Shown: positions 1-7,716, numbered from the stretch's first letter. The stretch: DNA of 21,314 nt from an uncultured Veillonella sp. (GCF_934230905.1 NZ_CAKQFJ010000032.1:1-21314); one strand, 5' to 3'. The notes: generated by a model from the letters alone, not told the origin. A program made the numbers and translations.

Positions 1-5
1 AGATT

Positions 6-48
6 AAACCCTTATAACACTAGTAAATATCTAGTGTTATAAGGGTTT
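6..48. terminator. Perfect 18-bp inverted repeat, probable terminator
   Basis: An 18-bp perfect inverted repeat (6-23 against 31-48) encloses a 7-nt AT loop and is followed on the plus strand by a short T run. It could end a gene entering from the left on the plus strand. The T run is only four bases, so it may instead be an arm of a structured RNA that starts outside the window. Confidence 0.6.
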
Positions 49-80
49 TCACACACACTTTTTGTCCTATAAGCCTATTT

Positions 81-140
81 TTTTGCAAAAAAATAATGTT
101 GGAAGTGACACCGTAGTGGTGTCACCCCAACATTTATTAT
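81..140 (-). terminator. Intrinsic terminator of the cupin gene (repeat copy 1)
   Basis: Read on the minus strand, the DNA just after the cupin stop codon forms a long hairpin: an 8-bp lower stem (AATGTTGG/CCAACATT), a small G/TT internal loop, and an 8-bp upper stem (GTGACACC/GGTGTCAC) with a 5-nt loop. A run of U follows. This is a strong Rho-independent terminator. The same element recurs at 16,640-16,703, and in both places it is abutted by TTTTTTTGCAAAAAAA, which gives back-to-back U tracts for the two strands. Confidence 0.8.
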
Positions 141-146
141 AGAGCC

Positions 147-503
147 TTAATTAGTGCTAATAGGATCATAATCAGCTGGCACAGGAGCAACGATACTCAC
201 AAAGACAATATCTTCGGTTCCCGTATTTTTTGCACCATGACATTCACCCTTTTTAGATACTATAACTTGCCCCTTTGTAAAAGGCACCTCTGTATCAGGC
301 GTTGGATAAAATACCCCCTTGCCTTGCAATATAACCCATATATCATCAGAGTTATGATGATAATGCTTTGGTAAGGTTTGACCAGGTTTAATAACCCATA
401 CTGAACCACCTGTGGAATCAGTTTCATAAAATGGTGTCCTAACTGCTTTCTCTAGACTTTCAACTTTCACAAGTTCCATGTCAAAAACACGTTGATTACT
501 CAT
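147..503 (-). CDS. Small single-domain cupin protein
   Basis: This encodes a 118-aa protein made of one cupin_2 beta-barrel. The first cupin motif contains the metal-ligand histidines (PKHYHHNSDDIWVILQGKG) and the second contains GECHGAKN. Such proteins usually bind a divalent metal and act as small-molecule isomerases, dioxygenases or binding proteins; the substrate cannot be told here. An ATG at 521 would add six residues, but it has no ribosome site. The ATG at 503 has AAAGG about 10 nt upstream, so 503 is preferred. The gene lies 28 nt beyond the true end of the DUF4261 reading frame, suggesting one transcript, and a strong terminator follows its stop codon. Confidence 0.85.
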   Translation of the reverse strand: MSNQRVFDMELVKVESLEKAVRTPFYETDSTGGSVWVIKPGQTLPKHYHHNSDDIWVILQGKGVFYPTPDTEVPFTKGQVIVSKKGECHGAKNTGTEDIVFVSIVAPVPADYDPISTN

Positions 504-531
504 AATGCTCACACCTTTCATCGATTAACAA

Positions 532-1406
532 CTAGCGAGTACCAGATGCGTATTCACCCATATTGATATCTATAACAGTACGAACAGGTTGAATTAAGGA
601 GTCCTCATATTGAACCTTCCATTTAATATCTGGATTCATATCTCCATTTTCTAAGCCTGCAATAGTTCGCTCGTCATCAATAGTATATCATGTTCAAAGA
701 TATAATACAACACACTATACGCATGATTCACGATCTCATCGGGATTCATGCCGTGAAAATGGTACTGCACATCAGGGTAGAATAAGGTGCTCATGCCTAA
801 CGTATCAACCATCATGTCATCTGTGCCTTGAATACTAAAGTATCGCACATTTACAGCATAATAAATAAAACGAGTTACCTCTTTATCTGGATGATTTTCA
901 ATGGTTTCACGACTTAAGAACTTACGAGATGGTCCAAAAATAACGGCCTTGCAAGATGGATATAGCTCCAACAGCGCATCTACATATTTTACGAGCATAT
1001 CAGCTCGTTCTTTAGGCTCTAAACCTGAAGCTAACATATCCGTAGCAAATACTCTATATTGGCACTCATCTAACAACTCATCTACATTTGGACAATCCCA
1101 AACTTGACTACGCTCAAAGTCATCTAATACAGGTTTATCGATTTTCTCACAATTCGTCACCATCAATGTCGGTGAGATATCGGCATCATTATCTTCATAA
1201 TGAACCTTATAATTCTGAGGTGCAAAACCAGCAGACTCAGCTCCATAACTAAAGCAATCAACAGGGCCTAAATGCTTTGTGAATACCTCTACCATTGTAT
1301 CTCGAGTAGGCATATCACACTGCTTCGGCATTAATAACTCAACGAAAAACAAACCGCCAGGGCGAACGGAATCATCTGTTAGATCTTGTTTAAATACTTG
1401 GCTCAT
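532..1406 (-). pseudogene. DUF4261-domain protein, frameshifted near its C-terminus
   Basis: The main frame runs from an ATG at 1406 (AAGGAG 7 nt upstream) for 251 codons to a stop at 651, giving a cytosolic protein without signal or membrane segments that resembles DUF4261 proteins of unknown function. After the residues EHDILL, near 672-684, the plausible coding frame shifts. In the other frame it continues for about 48 codons to a TAG at 532, including the stretches WKVQYEDSLIQP and RTVIDINMGEYASGTR, which look like the usual DUF4261 C-terminus. The shift fits loss of one base. In the stated sequence the protein ends early with an unrelated tail. There is no homopolymer at the site, so a simple run-length sequencing error is less likely, though an assembly error remains possible. 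Confidence 0.7.
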
Positions 1407-1417
1407 AGTCTCTCTCC

Positions 1418-1921
1418 TTAAAATTCCACATAATACACATCTTTTATCTTATAGTATATCGGATGTTTATAAGTACTACAATTACGTAACCAATGTTTTA
1501 TAAATAATAAAAAATCTATATTTCTACAGCAAGTTAGAGTAATATCCATAAACTGTGGATTCACCTTTAGATAATCCAAGCATAAGGATTCATATTCAAG
1601 TTCAAATCGTTTCTTATTCTCCAATGTTTGTAGAAATTTTGCATATAAATAATCAATACTTTCAAAACAATTGCCCCGTTTACAGCTTTCCATATCAAAT
1701 AGGTTTCGATAAGAAATATCTCCAGGTAACACAGACATCCAGTCTAAGGCATACTCTGATACACCAAATACGGTCTTTTCTGGATTAGGTCCATCTAAAT
1801 CATCCTGTAACCATGCTGATATTATTTGGTACATATTTAATGTTTTATATTCATCTACTTCACTATAAAACTCACGTAATCCATCTAGGTCAATCTCTAA
1901 ATTGGCAATACATCGATACAT
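1418..1921 (-). CDS. Hypothetical protein, 167 aa
   Basis: I do not recognise the family. The protein is soluble and acidic in its first half, with many aromatic residues, and has Cys in CKRGNC and TCC contexts but no clear metal-binding spacing. The start is well supported: AGGAGG lies 8 nt before the ATG. Its stop codon overlaps the ribosome site of the next gene, so it is translationally close to the DUF4261 gene and probably shares its transcript. It heads the three-gene cluster that ends with the cupin gene. Confidence 0.75.
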   Translation of the reverse strand: MYRCIANLEIDLDGLREFYSEVDEYKTLNMYQIISAWLQDDLDGPNPEKTVFGVSEYALDWMSVLPGDISYRNLFDMESCKRGNCFESIDYLYAKFLQTLENKKRFELEYESLCLDYLKVNPQFMDITLTCCRNIDFLLFIKHWLRNCSTYKHPIYYKIKDVYYVEF

Positions 1922-2049
1922 AGAAACTACCTCCTAAAGCTCTCCAATCTTGCTATGTTAAAAGTATAACTATATCTATGTACAATATTTGCCACATTAG
2001 ATTTTATCTCTGACTCTATAGTTAATATTAAAACAATCTATAAATAGCA

Positions 2050-2091
2050 AAAGACCCTCCCATGAGTCCGAGGACTATTAAGAGGGTCTTT
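2050..2091 (-). terminator. Terminator downstream of citF
   Basis: A 10-bp perfect inverted repeat (AAAGACCCTC/GAGGGTCTTT) encloses a second small stem (AGTCC-GA-GGACT). On the minus strand the outer stem runs into TCTTTT. It lies 67 nt after the citF stop and probably ends the citDEF transcript. Confidence 0.75.
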
Positions 2092-2158
2092 GTGTTAACT
2101 AATCAGCAAGGGATTGTAAAACCGTAACGGATGCTACAGGTCGCAAAGCCCTACTCAA

Positions 2159-3706
2159 TTATAGAGGTTTACGAACCACGTCGATAATAGAACCATCGCG
2201 ATATTCTACGATTGCGATAATGTCTTCGTCTTTATCAGATACAGGAATATCTTGTGGTTTACCTACTAAGTCAAATGCTAATTGTTGTAATTCTTCAATT
2301 GTGAAGATAGGCAAGTTGCTATCTTTGAATCGTTCAATCAAATCAGTACGAGCTGGGTTGATTGCGATACCGTATTCAGTAACGAGAACGTCAACAGAGG
2401 AGCCTGGTGTAATTACAGTTGCTACTTTGTCACGGATCATTGGCAAGCGGCCACGGATCAATGGGCAAGTAATAACTGTGCATTTAGCACCTGCTGCTGT
2501 ATCGGAGTGACCGCCAGAAGCGCCCATCAATACACCATTGGAGTCAGTCATTACGTTTACGTTGAAATCAAGGTCGATTTCAGTAGCACCAAGGAATACT
2601 ACGTCTAGGTAGTTTGTAGTGCAGTCTGTCCATGGGTTAGCATACATGGAAGCAGACATTTCGATGTGTGCAGGGTTTTTATCTAAAGATGCTGCTGCAG
2701 TTGTATCGAATGTTTGAGTATCGTAAATAGCACGAATCAAACCTTCTTCAAGCATACCAGTCAAGATACCAGTAGCACCACCGATAGCGAAGCCACCTAC
2801 TTCACCGCGTTTGCGAAGTTTTTCAGCGATGAATTTTGCCACAGTCAATGGAGCACCACCAGCACCCAATTGGAATACGAAACCATCTTTAATGATGCCA
2901 GCTTGGTCAAGGAATTCACCAGCTAATTCAGCAATTTTAATTTGGATAGGGTTTTTAGTGAAACCTACCGCACCAGAAGCGATACCTTCTGGATCACCAA
3001 TGCTTTCAACAGGAACAACATAATCTACATCTGTTTGAGGGATGGCATAGTCGTGTACATAATCAACTAGGTTATCAGTGATGATAACAGTTGTATCTGC
3101 ATAGTGAGAGTCAACCTTAGCATAGCCAAGTGCGCCACATGCGGATTTACCCATACGACCAGTTGCATTACCGCGTGGGTCAGCTGTAGGAGCGGCCATG
3201 AAAGCTACATCGATATGAACTTCGCCAGATTCGATAGCACGAGCACGGCCACCATGAGGACGAATGACTACAGGACGTTTTAATACGCCAGGGTTTTGTG
3301 TTAAGAATTTACCAAGACGATCGCGAAGACCAGATGTTTCGAGCGCTGTAACAGTACCGTCTTGAATCATTTCTACCAAGAAGTCATGACATGGAGACAA
3401 GGAAGAAGAAGCGATTGTAATATCTTTAATGCCTTTCGCTTGAACGCGTTCCATAACCATTTTCATAACATAGTCGCCATTGCGCAAATGATGATGGAAA
3501 GATAATGTCATACCATCTTTTACGCCAGCTTTTTCGATTGCTTCATCGATGGAAGCAAGAACTTTATTAGTACCAACACGGCTCATATGAACAGGTTTAC
3601 CTGCACGTTTTGCCTTAGGTTCAATTGCGAATTCACCTTGATATACTTCGCGACCTTCTAGTGCTGGGATATTTGTTGGGATATCGCGACCTACTTTATT
3701 TAACAT
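2159..3706 (-). CDS. citF: Citrate lyase alpha subunit (acetyl-ACP:citrate CoA-transferase type)
   Basis: This 515-aa protein is full length for CitF (about 510 aa) and matches its family along the whole length. In classical citrate lyase the alpha subunit swaps acetate for citrate on the acyl-carrier thioester, making citryl-ACP (EC 2.8.3.10). Family stretches visible include FHHHLRNGDYVMKMVM near residue 70, ASSSLSPCH near 100, a GAGGAPLTVAKF glycine-rich loop near 280, the ASGGHSDTAAG segment near 395, and TPGSSVDVLVTEYGIAINPA near 435. The start ATG overlaps the 3' end of citE by 11 nt, and AAGGAG lies 9 nt upstream inside citE, so the two are translationally coupled. It is the last gene of the operon. 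Whether the substrate is citrate or a relative such as citramalate cannot be settled, because the partner CitD is atypical. Confidence 0.93.
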   Translation of the reverse strand: MLNKVGRDIPTNIPALEGREVYQGEFAIEPKAKRAGKPVHMSRVGTNKVLASIDEAIEKAGVKDGMTLSFHHHLRNGDYVMKMVMERVQAKGIKDITIASSSLSPCHDFLVEMIQDGTVTALETSGLRDRLGKFLTQNPGVLKRPVVIRPHGGRARAIESGEVHIDVAFMAAPTADPRGNATGRMGKSACGALGYAKVDSHYADTTVIITDNLVDYVHDYAIPQTDVDYVVPVESIGDPEGIASGAVGFTKNPIQIKIAELAGEFLDQAGIIKDGFVFQLGAGGAPLTVAKFIAEKLRKRGEVGGFAIGGATGILTGMLEEGLIRAIYDTQTFDTTAAASLDKNPAHIEMSASMYANPWTDCTTNYLDVVFLGATEIDLDFNVNVMTDSNGVLMGASGGHSDTAAGAKCTVITCPLIRGRLPMIRDKVATVITPGSSVDVLVTEYGIAINPARTDLIERFKDSNLPIFTIEELQQLAFDLVGKPQDIPVSDKDEDIIAIVEYRDGSIIDVVRKPL

Positions 3707-4661
3707 CGTATTCTGCTCCTTCCTCTAATTCAACTTTAATGCCTGCTGCACGTGCTTTATCAACTACACGTTGTGCACGAACTACGATAGGACCATCAAT
3801 CATCTTACCATCTACGGAAATTACGCCTTTATTGTTGCGCAATGCATCAGCATAGCTGTTCAATACCTTAACGGAATGAGCGATTTCTTTTTCATCAGGA
3901 GTGAATACTTCGTGGATAATTTTAATTTGGCTTGGGTGGATACAAGATTTACCGTCATAACCCAATGCTTTAATGAATTCAACTTCTTCGCGGAAACCTT
4001 GAGGGTCTTTTACGTCAGAGAATACAGTATCAATTACGCGGATACCTGCTTCGCGTGCTGCATGAAGGATTGTTTGACGAGCGAACAACAATTCAACAGC
4101 TGGTTTATGTTTGCCTGTGCGAAGGTCAGCGCGGTAATCTTCAGCGCCAAGAGCGATAGCAACTACGCGGGGACCATGGCAGATTTCGCGAACATTGTAT
4201 AAGCCACGAACGGATTCGATAGCTACAATGATATTGATTGTACCTTCTGGCCAGCCATTAGCTTTTTCCACTTCTTCAATTTTCTTCGCTACGATTTCAA
4301 CTTCAGAAACATCTTCAGTTTTAGGTAAACGAATCATATCAGGTTTTGCTGGAACGATAACATCAAGATCGTCATAACCATAAGGTGTTTGTGTAGGATG
4401 GTTGATACGAACTACAGTTTCAGCGCGGAATTTACGGGATTTCAATGCTTCTGCAGTCAAAAGACGAGCTGTGTCTTTTTCTGTAATAGGCACGGAATCT
4501 TCGATATCGATCATGATGGAATCAGAACCGTGGATATCAGCACTGTTAATCATTTTTGGTGTATTACCAGGAACGAACATCATGGAACGGGATAAACGTT
4601 TTTTAGCCGCTTCTGTAAGCGGATTAGTTTTTACTTCTGGAAATGTTTTATCGTTAGCCAT
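3696..4661 (-). CDS. citE: Citrate lyase beta subunit (citryl-ACP/CoA lyase, CitE)
   Basis: This 321-aa protein of the HpcH/HpaI aldolase/CitE TIM-barrel family cleaves the citryl thioester to oxaloacetate and acetyl thioester (EC 4.1.3.34). Landmarks are SRSMMFVPGNTPKM near residue 24, IMIDIEDSV near 49, the substrate Arg in VVRIN (R85), and the Mg-binding acids E149 (VAIES) and D175 (LGAEDY), followed by LLFARQTILHAAREAGI. All expected catalytic residues are present. The ATG overlaps the citD stop as TAATG, with GGGGGAG upstream, and the 3' end overlaps citF. This is the usual D-E-F order. CitE-like proteins also occur in citramalate and methylmalyl pathways, but the D-E-F set makes a citrate-lyase-type complex the best call. 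Confidence 0.92.
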   Translation of the reverse strand: MANDKTFPEVKTNPLTEAAKKRLSRSMMFVPGNTPKMINSADIHGSDSIMIDIEDSVPITEKDTARLLTAEALKSRKFRAETVVRINHPTQTPYGYDDLDVIVPAKPDMIRLPKTEDVSEVEIVAKKIEEVEKANGWPEGTINIIVAIESVRGLYNVREICHGPRVVAIALGAEDYRADLRTGKHKPAVELLFARQTILHAAREAGIRVIDTVFSDVKDPQGFREEVEFIKALGYDGKSCIHPSQIKIIHEVFTPDEKEIAHSVKVLNSYADALRNNKGVISVDGKMIDGPIVVRAQRVVDKARAAGIKVELEEGAEYDVK

Positions 4662-4930
4662 TATGCTTTGCTCCCCCTTTCTAATGCGCCCAACACGCGA
4701 GCTTTAATTGTGTAATCCCAAGCGTTTTTATCTTGTACAGTTACTTTTACGCCATCAAAACCAGCTTCTTTCACTGTGTTCAAGATAACAGATTTAATTT
4801 GGTCGCCATATTGACGCATAACTTTAGAAGTCAATTCGATTTCGATGCCACTAGCAATCGGTTCAACCGTTACTAATGCATCATTTTTTTCGTCGAAGCC
4901 TGCTTGCGCAGCTTTCACTAATTGTGCCAT
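4661..4930 (-). CDS. citD: Citrate lyase gamma subunit (CitD), prosthetic-group serine replaced
   Basis: This 89-aa protein aligns with CitD almost without gaps; family-like blocks are VMRQYGDQI and VTVQDKNAWDYTIKARV. CitD normally carries the 2'-(5''-triphosphoribosyl)-3'-dephospho-CoA group on a serine in the N-terminal context A-G-x-x-E-S-[SG]-D (Ser14 in the enteric proteins, recalled from family knowledge). Here the same segment reads AGFDEKNDALVTVEP, so Lys15 sits where the serine should be and no other serine is close (the next is S27). The reading is intact and in frame. The ribosome site AAAGG lies 8 nt before the ATG. The gene starts the D-E-F set, 123 nt after the transporter gene. 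Either the carrier works differently or it is not charged in the usual way. Confidence 0.85.
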   Translation of the reverse strand: MAQLVKAAQAGFDEKNDALVTVEPIASGIEIELTSKVMRQYGDQIKSVILNTVKEAGFDGVKVTVQDKNAWDYTIKARVLGALERGSKA

Positions 4931-4967
4931 GTTACATCCTTTCCTTATGAAACATTTATAAACCCCA

Positions 4968-5005
4968 AATCTGTACAGGCTCGTCGCGTGAGCCTTGTAC
5001 AGATA
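4968..5005 (-). promoter_or_regulatory. Intercistronic hairpin between transporter and citD
   Basis: A stem of about 14 bp with a single bulge (ATCTGTACAGGCTC against GAGCCTTGTACAGAT) and a 7-nt loop sits between the transporter stop and the citD ribosome site. On the minus strand it is followed by TTTGGGGTTT, not by a clean U run. It is therefore more likely a partial terminator, processing site or stabilising stem that sets different transporter and enzyme levels than a full stop. Confidence 0.5.
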
Positions 5006-5053
5006 TTGAATACTACTAATTAAATTCTAACACTCCATTATGAAAGTTTCACA

Positions 5054-6457
5054 TTACATGAAACCAACAATTTTCCACCAAGGGATACCGATGACGAAGT
5101 TCAATACTAAACATACAACGGCAGAGATGAGGCCAACGGTCCACCAATCTTTTACATTGTTGTAACCAGCGGAGAAGATAATAGGCCCAGGTGCTGCACC
5201 ATAGTGAGTTACGGAACCACCATATGCATTTGTACCGATCATGATGAAAGCTAGTAATGTAGGATCGATACCTGCATTAACGCCTACAAGCAAGAATACT
5301 GGAAGCATTGCAGAGATGTAAGCAGTACCAGACGCAAAGAAGTAACGAACTGCCACAGAAATAACCGCAATAATAATCAGCATCATGAACGGATCTAGAC
5401 CAAAATTCATATGAGTTTCTAAGAATTTAGCCAACCATTCGAAGAATTGCCCCTTTGTCAATGCAGAGGACAAGCCCAAGATACCACCGAACCAAATCAA
5501 TGTATTCCAAGCAGCTTTTGTTTTGAGTAAATCATCCCATGAGATAATCCCAAATACGAATGTTGCAAGCATTGCTACGACTGCAACAGCAGTAGCATCA
5601 ATTTTGAACCCAAATGTAGGTAGGACCCACCCAATGATTGCTAGAATAGCAATTGCGATAAGCCCTTTTTCAGATGACTTCATAGGCCCTAATTCAGCTA
5701 AACCATCAGCAGCAATTTTCTTATTATCAATTTGCTTTACAGATGGGCGTTCATACATGTAGCCAATAAAAGGAATGAACATTAACATGATGAAACCAGG
5801 GATAAACATAGCTAAAGCCCATTGGCCCCAGTTTAAAGATACACCAGTCAATTTAGTAATAAAGTCTAGTGCCAATAAGTTTGGTGCCATTGCTGTAGCG
5901 AACAAGAAGGATGTTACTTTTGTAGCAAAGTAACCATTTTGCAAAAGGTAAGCGCCTGCTTTTTTAGCAGTTTCACCTGGATGAGAACCTACAGCTTCTG
6001 CGATTGACAAGTTGATAGGGTATACAATACCTGCTGCACGAGCTGTATTGGATGGTGTTGCAGGGGATAAAATCAAATCAAGGAATGCAGTTACATAGCC
6101 AAGACGAAGTGTGGTGCTACCGAATGCGCGAACTAAGTGATATGCAATACGGTGACCAAGTCCAGTCTTACCAAATGCAACAGATAAAGCAAATGCTGCA
6201 AAGATTAACCATAATGCGGTATTACTGTAACCAGCTAATACATCTTTTACATTGCTTAATAAAATAGAAGATGTAGCAACACCTAATAATACGGTAATAG
6301 GTACTGGGAATGGTTTTAATACCAATCCTACGATTGTTGCTAAATAAATACCAAATAAGTGCCATACTTGTGGTTTAAGGCCTTCTGGTGTGCCCCCAAA
6401 CCACGCAATTGCGACGATGGCAGCCATAACGGCAACACGCCATAATTTGTCTTTCAT
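5054..6457 (-). CDS. DASS-family anion (di/tricarboxylate) transporter
   Basis: This 467-aa inner-membrane protein has roughly 11-13 hydrophobic segments and belongs to the divalent anion:sodium symporter group that includes CitT, TtdT and the 2-oxoglutarate/malate translocators. Its family signatures are two hairpin loops that bind substrate carboxylates: SPATPSNTARAAGI near residue 130 and FASGTAYISAMLPV near 375, followed by THYGAAPGPIIFSAGY near 420. Length is normal. AAAGG lies 10 nt before the ATG. It lies directly upstream of citDEF and downstream of a LysR gene, so it probably imports the lyase substrate, or exchanges it for a product such as succinate as CitT does. Exact substrate and coupling ion cannot be read from sequence. 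Confidence 0.9.
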   Translation of the reverse strand: MKDKLWRVAVMAAIVAIAWFGGTPEGLKPQVWHLFGIYLATIVGLVLKPFPVPITVLLGVATSSILLSNVKDVLAGYSNTALWLIFAAFALSVAFGKTGLGHRIAYHLVRAFGSTTLRLGYVTAFLDLILSPATPSNTARAAGIVYPINLSIAEAVGSHPGETAKKAGAYLLQNGYFATKVTSFLFATAMAPNLLALDFITKLTGVSLNWGQWALAMFIPGFIMLMFIPFIGYMYERPSVKQIDNKKIAADGLAELGPMKSSEKGLIAIAILAIIGWVLPTFGFKIDATAVAVVAMLATFVFGIISWDDLLKTKAAWNTLIWFGGILGLSSALTKGQFFEWLAKFLETHMNFGLDPFMMLIIIAVISVAVRYFFASGTAYISAMLPVFLLVGVNAGIDPTLLAFIMIGTNAYGGSVTHYGAAPGPIIFSAGYNNVKDWWTVGLISAVVCLVLNFVIGIPWWKIVGFM

Positions 6458-6561
6458 GTCTGTCTTTACCTTTCTTAACTAACTTAGGCATACATAAGAT
6501 CATCTAGTCTTTGGCAACATAATCGTTCGCGACATCAATTACATTGTTTAAGTCTAACTTC

Positions 6562-6590
6562 ATTATAGATGCTTAACAGAATAATGAAAA
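6562..6590 (-). promoter_or_regulatory. Candidate sigma-A/70 promoter of the transporter-citDEF operon
   Basis: On the minus strand a perfect TATAAT (6567-6562) has a weak -35 TTTTCA (6590-6585) 17 nt upstream. A transcript would start near 6555, about 100 nt before the transporter ATG. The weak -35 fits a promoter that needs an activator. Confidence 0.55.
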
Positions 6591-6612
6591 ATAGATTACC
6601 TTTATAGGGGTC

Positions 6613-6626
6613 ATAAAAATTTTTAT
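6613..6626. promoter_or_regulatory. AT-rich dyad, candidate LysR-type operator
   Basis: A perfect 14-bp palindrome (ATAAAAATTTTTAT) is centred about 65 nt upstream of the start predicted from the TATAAT at 6562-6567. LysR-type activators usually hold a recognition site centred near -65, and the gene just upstream encodes such a regulator. The spacing within the dyad is T-N10-A, not the classic T-N11-A, so this is suggestive only. Confidence 0.4.
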
Positions 6627-6681
6627 AACTGTCATTCATACTTTTTATGCATTTTACTCATAGTTTTTCAGTTGTAAATGT

Positions 6682-6723
6682 AAAAAATGCATGCATACAA
6701 CTCTAACAAGATGTATACATGCA
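6682..6723 (-). terminator. Terminator of the lysR gene
   Basis: Just after the LysR stop, the minus strand forms a 12-bp stem with one mismatch or wobble (TGCATGTATACA/TGTATGCATGCA) and a 12-nt loop, followed by TTTTTT. This is a good intrinsic terminator. It separates the regulator transcript from the transporter-cit operon, which therefore needs its own promoter. Confidence 0.8.
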
Positions 6724-6731
6724 CTTACATG

Positions 6732-7643
6732 TTATGATTGATATTCTCTAAAAATACTATCGTCTACGACAGTGTGTTTTTTATAGTAATCTCGTACATA
6801 CTCAATAAATGTTTTAACAGCAATTAGATTGGCCGACTCTTTTGTGTATACCATATTGGTATCACGTGTAATATACGTTCCATCCTTACTACGCAATGGG
6901 CTAACATAAATATCTTTATCTTTACAAGATCCAAGCCCCATATAGGTTAAGATAGACCACCCTAGCCCAGCCCGCACAAAGTGGCGGCATGTACTCATAG
7001 AATTGACATCCATCGCCACAATAGGAGGTGCCTCAAAATGCTCAGCACACCATTTTTCAATGATATTGGCAACTGATGCATCGGTTTGGTATCGAATAAA
7101 TGGCACCTTCTCTAACGATTCTGGTGGCACTAGTTCTTTGTACACCAAACAATATGGTTCTTCCAACAACAATTCCGAATTGCCGGATACTTCATAACCA
7201 CCACGGGCAAACGCAACCATACAATCGCCAGTATTAAACATCTTCACCACTTGATGGCTGAAAGCTGTCTTAACTTGGATGTGAACATCTGGATACTGTT
7301 CACGGAACGATTTTAACAAAGCCGGTAGTTCATAATCCGCAAAATTAATGGACGATGCAATTTTCAAAGTTCCTTGAATCTTACCAGTAGACGATGTCAA
7401 TGCATGTTCCAATGATTCTTTATCATGTAACATACGCTTACAATAATCATAATAAATTTCACCTTGCGGTGTTAACGTAATACCTTCTGTTGTACGAAGC
7501 AATAAAGAGTACCCTACACTATCTTCCAGATGACGCAGTCGATAACTCAAAGCAGGTTGCGATATAAATAACTTTTCAGCAGCTTTCGTTATATTACCTT
7601 CATCCACAACGGTTACAAAGGTACGCCATTCTTTATCATCCAT
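6732..7643 (-). CDS. LysR-type transcriptional regulator
   Basis: This 303-aa DNA-binding regulator has an N-terminal winged helix-turn-helix (first 60 residues, with ITKAAEKLFISQPALSYRL as the helix-turn-helix core and LLLRTTEGITLTPQG as the wing) and a periplasmic-binding-like effector domain (about 90-295). The chosen ATG at 7643 has AAGGAG 7 nt upstream; a TTG at 7661 would add six residues but lies within that ribosome-site region. It lies on the same strand directly upstream of the transporter and citDEF, behind its own terminator, so it likely controls that operon in response to a tri- or dicarboxylate. The effector is not identifiable by eye. Confidence 0.92.
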   Translation of the reverse strand: MDDKEWRTFVTVVDEGNITKAAEKLFISQPALSYRLRHLEDSVGYSLLLRTTEGITLTPQGEIYYDYCKRMLHDKESLEHALTSSTGKIQGTLKIASSINFADYELPALLKSFREQYPDVHIQVKTAFSHQVVKMFNTGDCMVAFARGGYEVSGNSELLLEEPYCLVYKELVPPESLEKVPFIRYQTDASVANIIEKWCAEHFEAPPIVAMDVNSMSTCRHFVRAGLGWSILTYMGLGSCKDKDIYVSPLRSKDGTYITRDTNMVYTKESANLIAVKTFIEYVRDYYKKHTVVDDSIFREYQS

Positions 7644-7716
7644 AGTCGTACTCCTTTTCAAATTAACCTATTCAAACTCTTTATTGCTAAAATGTTAATA
7701 ATTAAATTGTATTTTG

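Noticed and set aside
81..140. Repeated hairpin as a MITE or transposon end
   Set aside because: No target duplication is visible, and a U tract directly after the stem plus a wobble kept on one strand fit a terminator better.
901..1107. Plus-strand open frames over the DUF4261, cit, pyk, dnaE and cdiA genes
   Set aside because: They lie antisense to well-supported genes, lack ribosome sites in the cases looked at, and show no family-like sequence.
2050..2091. Hammerhead-ribozyme-like string (ATGAGTCCGAGGAC) inside the citF terminator
   Set aside because: The conserved CUGANGA and GAAA core elements are absent (CCCATGA and TATTAA instead); the stem is explained by a terminator.
4860..4900. 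A-run in citD as a sequencing error creating the missing serine
   Set aside because: The run of seven A could be miscounted, but one extra or missing base would break the frame, and the alignment is in register on both sides; a substitution is the better reading.
4990..5003. Shared 11-mer TGAGCCTTGTA between the transporter-citD hairpin and the small-RNA stem at 16.62 kb
   Set aside because: An 11-base match is expected by chance many times within a window of this size, and the flanks do not match.
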